Positions 45,223 through 56,329 of a DNA stretch of 64,000 bases are shown here, piece after piece. Position 1 is the stretch's first letter, and each line of letters begins with the position of its first letter. The notes below the pieces were generated by a model, which was given only the letters and a program-made list of their open reading frames with translations, ran no database searches and was not told where the DNA came from. This DNA is from Rhexocercosporidium sp. MPI-PUGE-AT-0058 (lineage: Eukaryota; Ascomycota; Leotiomycetes; Helotiales), in NCBI GenBank assembly GCA_020746875.1, contig JAGTJL010000005.1, forward strand, positions 1,984,001 to 2,048,000. Reading direction: 5' to 3'. The position numbers and the translations under genes were made by a program.

Positions 45223-47961
45223 TGCCCTTGGCCATCCGCAAAGGCGGTCTTTGCGCTTTCTGTTCATTTAGAACTTCGCAGCCATTACGGCGCCCCCTCA
45301 ACCGCCCCCATGGGCTACGATATCGCAGCACGTCCGACGTGCAGCTCCAGAGGATTGAATCTGCTTTAGTAGGGCCCTTTATTTTACCTGCGATGAACTT
45401 TACTGATTTCTATCGTCTAGCCCATCAGAAGGATTGGGCAATATGGAGGGTCATCTACAGTTCATCTTGATCGACGGGGCAGAGCCACTGGTGGCCGTGG
45501 TAATGGTGACAACAGACCAAGAACGCATGGTACGGAAGGTCGCTCACATGGCCCTTGGTCAATCAATAGACGACAGCGGCCAAATCTACAAGTACCGACA
45601 ATGACGGACACTGGGTTGGTCGATTCAAACGAAACCACATATGATGTGTTTGGACGCCTTCTGCTAGAACAAACCCACCGCCTGGAGTTCACTCTCAGAT
45701 ACAAGGAAAAGGCGTCAGTTGAGGCTTGGGGCATAAAGACGGATGAGGAGCTGGACGAGAAATTGGCCTTCTTTAAAGGGAGGCTCAAAGCTTGCACAGA
45801 CCTTGCGGAGCAGGGAAAAGTCCACAAACAAGACAACCCTCTTTTCCAGCGGATGCGCTACGCATTTATAACAGGAGGCATATCAGCGTTGGGGACGGAA
45901 ATGAAATACTCATTTTTCAATGAAGTTTTGACTGCCAGTTTCACGCCACACCATCAGGCAAACCAAGAGAAGCTCGCAGACCTGCGGTACCCCCTTGAAT
46001 GGTATCCTGCCACGAGAGCTCTACAGAGGACAGTACATCTGCATGTGGGGCCTACCAATTCTGGTAAGACCTATCATGCCTTGCAAAGGTTGGAGGCTGC
46101 AGAGTCTGGTATATATGCAGGGCCCCTACGGTTATTGGCACACGAAGTGTACACCCGGCTGAATGCCAAGGGCAAAGCATGTGCTCTCGTCACAGGTGAA
46201 GAACGTCGCATACCTGAGAATTACAACCACACCATGAACAGCTGTACTGTGGAAATGGTTCCACTTAACGCCAAGGTTGATGTAGCAGTGATTGACGAAA
46301 TTCAGATGATGGGTGACACTGAGCGAGGTTGGGCATGGACTCAAGCCTTTCTAGGAGTTCAAGCTAAGGAGGTCCACCTCTGTGGTGAGACACGCACGAA
46401 GAAGATTATCACAGATTTGTGTGCTGCCATGGGAGATAAGCTTGTGGTCCATGAATACGAGCGACTGAGCCCGTTGAAGACCCAGAACCACAGTCTTGAG
46501 CGATTAGAGAATCTTGAGAAGGGTGACGCTATCATTTTATTTTCACGTGTTGCAATTCATGCCATGAAAGCAGATGTTGAGAGGGTCACTGGGAAGCGAT
46601 GTGCAGTTGTTTATGGCTCACTTCCTCCCGAAACGCGTGCGCAGCAGGCTGCTCTTTTCAACGATCCTAACAACGACTACGACTTCCTTGTTGCTAGTGA
46701 CGCTGTTGGGATGGGATTGAATTTGAGTATAAAGCGGGTCATTTTTGAGTCAACCTCCAAGCACGACGGCGTCTCGTTTCGGACTATCATGCCGTACGAA
46801 ATCAAGCAAATTGCTGGAAGAGCTGGAAGATACAAGACAGCTCAAGAAGCAATCAATAAGGGGAATCTGGATAATGCCGAACCGCTCGCCCTGGACACTG
46901 TCAAGAACGCCACCAAAAATATGGGCTATGTTACAACAATAAGCAAATTCGATCTTGGTGTTGTACAACAAGCAATGGAAATGGAGGTAGAACCTCTGGC
47001 GTCCGTCGGAATATTTCCACCTGCCGATATTCTACACCGGTTCGCTAGTTATTTCCCACCGAAAACACCATTCGGGTACATTGTCATGCGCCTGCACGAT
47101 ATGGCTTCGCTTCAACCACAATTCCACCTATGTCGCCTCAAAGAACAAATTCAGATAGTTGATCTTGTTCAAGAGTTCGACCTGTCACATATGGATCGGA
47201 TCACTCTCATGAGCTCCCCCGCAAGTCTGAGAGATCCTGGTATGACTAAGGTAATCAAAGAGATGGCGAAATGCATAGCGGAACAAAAGAAGGGAGCCCT
47301 GTTGGACATGGAGTGTTTTGATCTAGAGCTTATCGATAAAGATATTCACGACGACGTAGACGGTAGCAAAGGCTACTTGCGAAAAGCAGAGGCATTACAT
47401 AGAGCCGTCACGCTTTATCTTTGGCTGAGTTATCGCTTTGCAGGTATCTTTACTAGCCAGGCTCTCGGATTCCACATCAAGACCCTGATCGAAGAGAAGA
47501 TTGATCAGTGTCTAGCAGAAGTCTCCTGGACTGAGGCACAGAGGAAAAAGCTCAACTACCTGAGGATGAAGGCGGCAAAGGCTGCGGCTAGGAAGGAGGA
47601 GCTTACAAAAGCAGCTGCTATAAGTTTTCATGCAGAGGACTCTGGCGTGTCACATGACTCAGCTTCTGTGGTGCTGGGAGCAGAAATCGAAACCGGCAAC
47701 AACGATCCGGATGAGCAGAATGATAATCGGGAAAGAGACCTCACTGAGGATGAGGCAGAAGCCGCGTTGAATGGAGAAGATGCGGCCGAGTTGAAGGCAG
47801 CATGCATGGAGGCGATCGAGCAAGAAGGCCATGATTCTGAGGATTCGCCGGCTTCAGATGGGAATATCCCCACCACTCCTCAAGAACTTGAGGTTGAGAC
47901 TGGTGGCGCTTATGACACCGTAGCTCCACCGACCCGGGACATCGAAAAAGAGGGCTGGTAG
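45222..47961 (+). CDS. suv3: Suv3, mitochondrial ATP-dependent RNA helicase
   Basis: Exons 45222-45368 and 45421-47961 join in phase for 895 residues. The Arg-rich, acid-poor N-terminus (MPLAIRKGGLCAF, RRPLNRPHGLRYRS) is a likely mitochondrial presequence. Helicase motif I is GPTNSGKTYHAL (about residue 258), motif II is the Suv3-type DEIQMMGD (about 341), and motif VI is in QIAGRAGRYKT; the SUV3 C-terminal helical region follows. The last 100 residues are acidic and low-complexity. In yeast Suv3 partners with the RNase Dss1 in the mitochondrial RNA degradosome and in group I intron turnover. A 14-codon uORF overlaps its start codon. Confidence 0.96.
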
Positions 47962-48690
47962 ATGATGATATGGGAAATATTGCCAGCTCGGAGCTATCGC
48001 CGGAACCCAACACCCTACTCACAACATCCGAAATCGAGGCAGATGAAGCGAAGTTAGAAGCCACCAAGTCTCGCTCGTCATTGTATCGCAACTGTACAAT
48101 ATGTATGCATATAGATATCCCTGAGGTGTTTAGTCTGTATGATGATGCTCGATTTACTAGAGACACTCTAATTGTGCTTTGGATAGTGACCTAGTACTGG
48201 ATTTGAGCATTTGTACGAATATTACATGAGCTGAATGTATGAAGGGTGTCTTGTAACATCTGTTTTCCAACAAGAACCCCTGCTTCCTGTGGAGTCTTGC
48301 CACTTTTGTCATGTGTTCTACTCCGTGCCTTCAAAAGCTCACCTTGTGATGTCTCACAATCTAATTCATTCCTGTTCTCAAAGGTTTTTATCTCTCTATT
48401 AACGGCACATGGAGCATCGCATATTGCTGCAATTTAGGGTATCTGAATTGCTTGATGCTGATAATAGGGTGTTCATTTTTGCGACACTCGAGTTATTCCA
48501 GAATAGTAAGATTGCTCTTTGTTCTTTACACTTTGTGGCTGTTCTGCTGTTATTGGCGGCTACAAGCGATGCCTGCAGGAACGAGGCTGCGCTGAACCTG
48601 AATTTCACAGCCATATAAAATATCTCAACCACCTTCACCTTACATCCACTGGAGTACTCGCTCCCACCCAAACATCATAAATCCTCAAAC
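47962..48690. other. Intergenic, nothing recognised
   Basis: About 730 bases between suv3 and the HET pseudogene. From about 48610 it looks like a leader (CACCTTCACC, CCACCCAAACATC) for the latter. Confidence 0.5.
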
Positions 48691-50582
48691 ATGGCACGAT
48701 CTGCACCTAAGCTTCGCCAGGAAGTCTCTTGGCTTGAGAGGGACAGCAGAATCAGATTCATCGCCAAACGGAGACTCAGCCTCCAGCCTCGCCGTCCTCT
48801 CAGATATGGCCTGAACGCAAAGAAATTAGGACATTGTTCTTGGAACCTGGAAAGTGGGATGATCAGATCTCCTGTCAGCTCAAAACCGTCTCGCTCAACG
48901 AGCCTCACCCGCATTACGAAGCTCTGTCCTATGTCTGGGAGCAAGAATCTGGCTCTATTAAGATTCTGCTATGCGGCCAGCCACGTGAGATCACAATGAA
49001 CCTATTCCTAGCCTTGCGGCGGTCGAGGAATCTTGAAGAAGAACGGATTATGTGGGTGGATGTTTTGTGCATCTGTCAAGACAATGACGAAGAAAAGTCT
49101 CACTAGGTCAGGTTCATGGGAGAGATCTACAAACGATGTGCCAGGGCCTGCATTTGGTTGGGCGAATATCCAAATCGTCCTCCTCGATTTAACGTTCAAG
49201 AATCTATCTCTTTTGGATCCAAGAAGGCCAACATCCACAACCAAGGGCTACCGGACGATACTTTGAATAGAATGTTCGCCTTTTTATCGAAATTGGCCGA
49301 AGACAAGCACTTCAAAGAAATTTACTGCTGTGACGAAGCATGGCCCGATGAAGCTATATCTGATTCATTCAGCGCTTTCATGGATTCAACATGGTGGAAA
49401 AGATTATGGGTTGTTCAAGAGGCTATCCTTCCGATGCAAGCAGTGGTTTTCTTCGGCATCGGCTCCCTGGATTGGGATATTATTATGGCAGCAGCAGCAA
49501 TGGCCTATAAACACCTCACTCGTTGTCGAGATGCGTGGCGAGACATGAATAATCCCCTGTGAGAATCCTGGAATTCTTTTATTGTAGCATTGGATCTGCT
49601 TGCAAACGCTCAACGTCAGCTAAGGGAACAAGAATATATTCATGTGCAGATGTGGCGCTGGCGAAGCCGAAGATCGACTGATCCTAGAGACAAAGTCTAT
49701 GCTCTCCTCGGACTCGTTAGCAATATCCCTGAAGATCTGGAGCCAGATTATTCGCTTACCAAAAGAGAAGTATATAGAAAGATCACGCTTCTTTCCATAC
49801 GGGAAACCAGACTACTTCATATTCTCAAAGGCCAGCGATTTTGCGTTGGAGAAATTCCCGCTTGGATTTATGATTGGAGCCTTGTGCGCGACGAGAAGAG
49901 TTGGGTCTTTGGGTTGACTAGACTGAGCCTTGCTCTTTACAATGCATCCGGAGGCGAAGAAGCGATGGTTTCTGACGCTGGAGAGTTGAATTTATCACTT
50001 GCTGGAGTCTGTATCGATCATATGGTTGCTATTGGAGAACCGTATGCACTCGGAATCGGATCTATCGAAGGTGGGGGCATAGTTTATTCATGGTATGAAA
50101 TGGTCAAGAAGTTCTATTCTCAAGGATTGACGTTTCAAGATATGCTTTTGAGGAATACTTGGTATCAAAAGCACGTATTTGGACTCACTTTGAAAGCAGG
50201 TCTTAGGCCAGCAGACTCTGATCAACAAATATCCTCCTTGGACGAGATCTGTGACTTCAAAAAGTGGTGGTCGTACGTCCAAAACCGGCAATTTCACCAG
50301 CTGGAGCAAGACGAAGGCTCGTATAGATTCGATGCGACGCTACTCACCATGGCCACCGATCGAGCGTTCTTCATCACGAAAAGCGGCTACATGGGCCTCG
50401 GACGTCCTCAAGAAGGAGATGAGATCTGGGTCTTACTAGGAGGAGACCTTCCTTTCGTTTTGCGTCCCGTTCCGGGTTCTGACGAGTATTACTTGGTTGG
50501 GGATTGTTATCTTCATGAGGCTATGGATGGAGAGGCTTTGGTTGATTTGGAGAAGAGGCGGAGGACGGTTGTGTTGCGATGA
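48691..50582 (+). pseudogene. HET-domain (heterokaryon incompatibility) pseudogene
   Basis: One frame carries a nearly complete HET protein: FLEPGKWDDQISCQL, HYEALSYVWEQE, NLEEERIMWVDVLCICQDND, MGEIYKRCARACIWLGEYPN, TWWKRLWVVQEAIL, and STDPRDKVYALLGLVSNIPE. It is interrupted by TAG at 49104-49106 (after EKSH, where the family has Gln) and TGA at 49560-49562. No ATG lies in this frame before the first conserved block; the nearest start-like ATG (48691) is in another frame and an in-frame TGA lies at 48735. Both internal stops are one C-to-T step from a sense codon (CAG, CGA). Intact HET genes trigger cell death on fusion of unlike strains; this copy should be dead. I tested short introns over each stop; none has good splice sites. 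Confidence 0.75.
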
Positions 50583-52090
50583 AGGCATGCCTGTGTCAAA
50601 CGAGGATTTGCTTGTACTGATTCTTGCCACTAGTCGGCTTGGGAGCGGATACTCGGGGCTGCTTCAGTCGACTTTGAGGCTCACAGGCCGACAACTGAAC
50701 AGGTCATTGCTTCATATTACAGTGAGCTTAGTCATTCTTTATCTTCATCTCTGGGTAAGTTCTCAAATCCGGACTTCCAATCAGCTTTAGCATCTCCCAG
50801 TATATGGGGAAATTGCAACGAGCAGCAAGATATGCATGATGTAAACAAACCCTGTGTTTCGCGATCCGTGAAGCACAGAGCTCAGTCGTCCTAACCGCAT
50901 GGAGTTATATATTCATAACTGTTTCAGTAAGTCCATTTGATTCCCAGAATTGTCAAGGTAGCGTCTACTGCCGTGGGATGTTGTGCAAGGAACAATGCCC
51001 CCTCGCTTGTGCTCCACAGAGCCAGCACATCCCAAAACACGGGAAGTTGAGAGATAACGACGTTGCACAACAATTCATTGACAATTGCTGGCATGGTACC
51101 TACCGGTTTTTCTAATTGACAGATCCTTCATAACAAGGCACTCGTGGAGGTCCAGCAGCGCAGTGGGGAAGAATGATGCTCGCTTTCGCGAATCGAAACA
51201 TGGCTTGATCTAGAGCTGTCAAGCTGTCAGACCAGGATGTGGTTGAGGAACGGACTCCACAATCCAATTAGAGTCTGCTTATATGCACTTCTCCTCTTTT
51301 GAAAATCATGGAAGATGTGGGAGAGGTAGTACCGAGTGGGGTAGTGGGGTAAGAAGAGCAAAGTAAGCATCACCTGATGGTGCCCGCCACTTGTTGCAGA
51401 CTCTAACGCAAAATTTTCAGCAGTTCTTCGTGTTGAGGGATTAACATTTTCTTTGAAAAAGGAAAGTAGGCTCTCCACGCCTCTGTGCAAAGGCTTCTCA
51501 TCAGGTAAGCTGTAGCAATTGACCGATTCGTCTCGATTGTAGGTGCCAAAAGTTTCAGGACATTCAGGTGACCTTTCAAGCCCCAAGCCACCGACCCAGC
51601 CCAAACCCAATTCCCCCAACCCCCACAGTGGACGTTCTGGTGGCCAAGGCTCCGCCAGACCCTCCTCAACAAAATGCCTTCATTCTTCGTTCTTTCGTTG
51701 CACAATCACGCCTACAACAGATTCGAACGTTGCAACTTCCTATTCCGAGGTCTGTATGACAAAGCCACGTCAATTGACTTTTAATACGGCCGGCATGACG
51801 GCCCGTCGTTCCCCCACGCTGAAGTGTCAGCCCGGAGTCCCCAAAGGAGCCCTGGTCTGCGGTGCCCACTGCCCAGTGCTAGGAGAGCCGACTGTCCAGT
51901 GATCAGCTGGGCGGTCAGGATCAGGATCTTTTAGGGTCTCAAATGCCTGTAGGCCCTGCCTGCTGCCTGTCTTACATTGGGCCTCCGGAAGCCGGAGTAC
52001 AAGAGCTGCTATTGCCTCTCACCTGTCCCCTCGGTTTTCATTTTTTTCTACTCAATGCATTCTGAGTCTGCTCAGTACAGTTCCGAAAAA
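50583..52090. promoter_or_regulatory. Upstream region of the GH3 gene, CreA-like sites
   Basis: 1.5 kb without a convincing gene. It contains several matches to the CreA carbon-repressor consensus SYGGRG: GTGGGG at 51163, 51336 and 51344 (the last two only 8 bases apart) and the complement CCCCAC at 51621 and 51812. The 6-base consensus is common by chance, so only the tandem pair carries some weight. Confidence 0.4.
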
Positions 52091-54875
52091 ATGCCTTTCG
52101 ACGTAGAAGAAGTATTGTCGAAGCTCAGCAATGGGGAGAAGGCTTCTCTGCTGTCTGGTATGTTGCACTCTGGTCGCCTCTCACTTACTATTGATTAATT
52201 GCTCTCAATTCATTTTTACATCATAACGTGTTGGTCAATTACTCACTGTCTACCAGGAATCGACTTTTGGCACACCTATCCTATCCCTGAGCTCAATGTC
52301 CCTTCGATTCGAGTTAGTGATGGTCCCAACGGTATCCGAGGAACGAAATGGTTCGCCGGTGTCCTAGCCGCCTGTCTGCCCTGTGGAACTGCCCTTGGAG
52401 CTACCTGGGATAGAGATCTTCTCCGAAAAGCTGGTCAGCTACTAGGAGATGAATGTATTGCCAAAGGAGCCCATTGCTGGTTAGGACCCACTATCAACAT
52501 GCAACGATCTCCAGTTGGAGGCCGAGGCTTCGAGAGCTTTGCGGAAGACGGCCATTTGTCTGGCATCCTAGCCAGTGAGATGATCATGGGATGTGAGTCA
52601 ACGGGCGTGATTTCCACTGTGAAACATTTCGTCTGTAATGATCAGGAACACGAGAGGCGGGCTGTTGATACAATTGTGACTCCGAGAGCTTTGAGAGAAG
52701 TTTACCTGAGACCTTTCCAGATCGTGGCTAGGAATGCGAATCCAGGAGCGATGATGACTTCGTACAACAAAGTTAATGGTGTTCATGTCTCCGAAGACCC
52801 GAAGCTGCTGGAGGACCTGGTCAGGAAGGAATGGGGTTGGAATCCACTGGTGATCAGTGATTGGTAAGTATCGACTAATGGCTGATGTTTGAATATTTTC
52901 ATGTCGCCCCAGTGGCGTCGGTTGTGCTGACAGGAGATCCAGGTATGGTACTTACTCAGGAGCAGGGGCAATAAATGCCGGACTGGACCTTGAAATGCCA
53001 GGAATTACCAGGCACCGGGGAGCAGCGGTTGAATTCGCCCTGTCGGCTCGCTTAATCAAGCAATCTACTCTCGACCAACGAGCACGACGAGTCCTCCAGT
53101 TTGTTGAGCGTGCAAGTCGACTTGCCGTCTCACCTGTCGAGGGTGAGCGGAATACTCCTGAAGACCGAGCACTAAACCGCGAAATCTGTGCCAGCAGTAT
53201 CGTCCTCCTCAAAAATGAGAGGAAAACACTACCGCTTCCGAAGAAGATGAAGAAAATTGCTCTCATCGGGTCTCACATGAAGAACCCTGCAATTACTGGG
53301 GGCGGCAGTGCCTCCTTGGAACCATATTATTCCGTCACTCTCTACGATGCTATCAAAGAAAAGCTTGGTCCCAATGTCGAGATTGTGTATGAAGTCGGTG
53401 CATATGCACATAAAATGCTACCACTCATCGACCGTCTCTTGTCCAATTCCACTATCCAATTCTTCAATCAGCCTTCCAATGTGAAGAACCGTGTGTGTGT
53501 TGGGAGAGAGCCATTGCCCAAGACCTACTTTCAACTCATGGATTACAAGAACCCTAAATTGAACTTTGAGCTCTTCTATGCCTCTGCTGAAGCAGACTTT
53601 ACTCCTGACTTGTCTGGACCCTGGGAATTCGGCATGACTGTCTACGGAACCGCAAACTTCTATCTGGATGATGAGCTAATCATTGATGGGACGACAGTCC
53701 AGCTTCCAGGAACAGCATTCTTCAGCAGAGGAACAGCAGAGCAGTTTGCTACTAGGGACTTGATCGCTGGTAAGGTATACAAACTTCGGATCGATTTCGG
53801 TAGTGCTGCTACTTCCAAGATCTTGAATCTAGGAGTTGTGAGCTTCGGCGGGGGTGGTGCCAGGATTGGTGCTTGCCCAGTGGTTGACGTGAGTGAGGGT
53901 ATTCAGAGGGCCGTGAAGGCTGCCCGAGAAGCTGATTATACTGTTTTATGTACAGGACTGAATGTGAGCTCTCAGGATCGTATATCCCAAGAAGGAATTA
54001 CTGACTTTTTGTAGGCTGATTGGGAGTGCGAAGGCTTTGATCGCCCTACCATGGGTCTGCCTCCAAACATCGACACACTCATCGCGAGCGTCTTAACAGT
54101 AGCACCAGAGACCATCATCGTCAACCAGTCTGGAACACCAGTCTCCATGCCCTGGGAACCACTAGCTTCTTCCATTGTGCAAGCATGGTATGGTGGAAAT
54201 GAGACAGGAAATGGAATAGCAGATGTGCTTTTCGGAGACTTCAACCCCTGTGCTAAGTTGCCATTAAGTTGGCCAGCTGATCTCAGAGACACGCCTGCAT
54301 TCTTGAACTTCGGAAGCACAAAAGGCAGAGTTTTGTACGGGGAGGATATCTATCTGGGATACAAATATTACGACAAAATCCAACGACCACCATTGTTTTC
54401 TTTCGGGTAAATATCAACCTCGCTTTAATATTCGAGGCAAGCACTAACACATCGCAGTCACGGACTTTCATACAGCACATTCGCACTCTCGAACCTCGAG
54501 ATCATCCAGACACCATCAAAAGTCAAGAACAACCCTACACCAACAGCCAAAGGCGTCTTGAGAGTCAAGAACACTGGCAGGTATGATGGAGCTCAGGTTT
54601 TGCAACTTTACATTTCGGCCCCGGAGTCTCTTACTCAACGCCCCGTGAAGGAATTGCACGGGTTTGAGAAGGTATTCTTGCGCGCTGGGGAGGAGAAGAG
54701 GGTTGAAATTGGTATTGACAGCTACGCAACGAGCTTCTGGGACGAGAGTGAAGAGAAATGGTGCAATGAGAAGGGAAACTACCTGGTTAGCGTCAGCTCG
54801 TGTAGTGAAGAGGGAGCAGTGAGCGTGCAGGGTCTTCTGAGGGTCGACAGTACGAGGTACTGGCTGGGATTGTAG
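52091..54875 (+). CDS. GH3 beta-glucosidase with PA14 insert
   Basis: Five exons: 52091-52157, 52257-52863, 52943-53963, 54015-54406, 54458-54875; 834 residues, all phases close. The barrel domain has [34 protein letters not shown] and [14 protein letters not shown], with the nucleophile Asp in LVISDWYGTYS (about residue 224). A PA14-like domain sits at about 410-545 ([12 protein letters not shown] to [12 protein letters not shown]). The second catalytic domain ([27 protein letters not shown]) and the fibronectin III-like end ([35 protein letters not shown]) follow. No signal peptide is seen, so it is probably an intracellular enzyme acting on cellobiose or other beta-glucosides. An earlier in-frame ATG at 52055 would add 12 residues. 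Confidence 0.95.
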
Positions 54876-56329
54876 ATTGTTTCCTAGGTGGCGGTATTCT
54901 TCCCAGGCTGGGTTGGGTTGCGGGTACAGGAGTTTATCGTCACCACTGCTTCATTTCATTAATACGGGATTGGGATAAAATATGGGGATTGGGCATTGAT
55001 ACCTACCTAGAATGGCAGACGAATACCATTTTTATACTTTCTCAAACTACCTTTGCATCTCGCATTCATGGTTCGTTATCGTCTTATTGAAAATAATGAT
55101 TCAAAGTTGCAGACCGGCTATTCCCATCACCCGGCTATTTAAATCCCGGCTCCCAACGAAACTGCATTTCTCCGAATGTCGATCTCGTATGCATGCCAAT
55201 GTACAAGGATACAAAAGCGTACCTATATTGGTCATTCATACTTCGTACCTCGAGATACCTGACTCGATCAATAGCCAGCATCATTTACTCGACCCAACCC
55301 AGAGCAACATCCACAGCAGCGCAGCAGTACAGCTCATTTCTTTTCAGCTCAGCTCCGACTTCGGCACTCATTCTATATTTACATTTACAGACGCAGCCAC
55401 CACTTCCACGATCGAGGTCGTGATTGAGTTTAGAAACTGGATCCCCGTCACCGCTACACAGCGTTACATCCTGCCTTGTGCGGCTGCTCGGTCTTTGTGC
55501 AGTGCTCACCGTACGTTCCACCATTGCTAATGGCTATGTACCTGAGCGGCGGGCGGGGTTTGTAACGAATGATATTATTTTATGCTTTTGTGGAGGGAAT
55601 AAGTGAGTGTTTGGTGACCAATTGGAACTGAGAGTTGATTGCAGGTTGACGATGCAAGAGGGCTGGCTGGGTTGGTGGCGATTGGGAAACTCGGGCTACG
55701 ACTGCTCGCTGGAACGATCGGTTGCGATGAGCCTACATGTAAATATGCCATAACTTCGGGTCGGGATTTTATAAGAGGAAGCGCACAACAATTGGTCAAA
55801 GTTCTAATCATAAATGGCAAAATCTAGATTCGCTTCCGTACCTCATATCAAGTGCCCACTCAATTCTCAGGTAGTCGGCGAATCGAGGGTAATCAAATGT
55901 CACGAGCGTAGCAATTGCAGGCCTGACGGATGGAGCTATGGACATGCAGCCAAAAGAATGTTTCAAGCCCAGCCGAGAACAATGTATGATCTCCAAATTT
56001 TCCGACCTGAAATGTCATAGGATTTCTCTCCAGGTTCCAGATTACAGCGTCAACATGATCAGAACCAGACGGTGTTCTCAACTTCATGTACAATATAAGT
56101 CTCAGAACTTGTACTGAAGGATAGATTCCTCAGATTTGGAACTTTTCAACCCACTTCGCATGTACCTCATTTGGACTTTTGACACCAGACATGTCAATGG
56201 GGATATTTCCTGTTGTCCCATTATTACTGAGCGCCATGTCAAGGGCAGACGAAATCACCCGCACCTCAGGAACTCTATCTTCCCTAGGAAGCACATTCCA
56301 ATACTCTCTGACACCATGCAGTAGATTCT
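54876..56329. other. Intergenic, no clear gene
   Basis: 1.45 kb. An open frame of 172 codons (55012-55530, plus) has no recognisable domain and biased, repeat-poor content, so I do not call it. Degraded downstream parts of the NACHT pseudogene may reach into this region. Confidence 0.4.

Noticed and set aside
49075..49106. Possible short intron over the HET TAG
   Set aside because: Only 32-40 nt long and it would cut out the conserved CICQDND region.
49522..49587. Possible 66-nt in-phase intron removing the TGA in the HET gene
   Set aside because: The donor would be GTTGTC, far from the GTRNGT used elsewhere in the window, and it would not help with the TAG at 49104 or the missing start.
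51543..51902. Plus-strand open frame of 119 codons upstream of the GH3 gene
   Set aside because: Pro/Ser/Thr-rich by composition, overlaps promoter-like sequence, no domain seen.
55012..55530. Plus-strand open frame of 172 codons
   Set aside because: No recognisable domain, no plausible initiator context or splice extension, and composition like the surrounding non-coding DNA.
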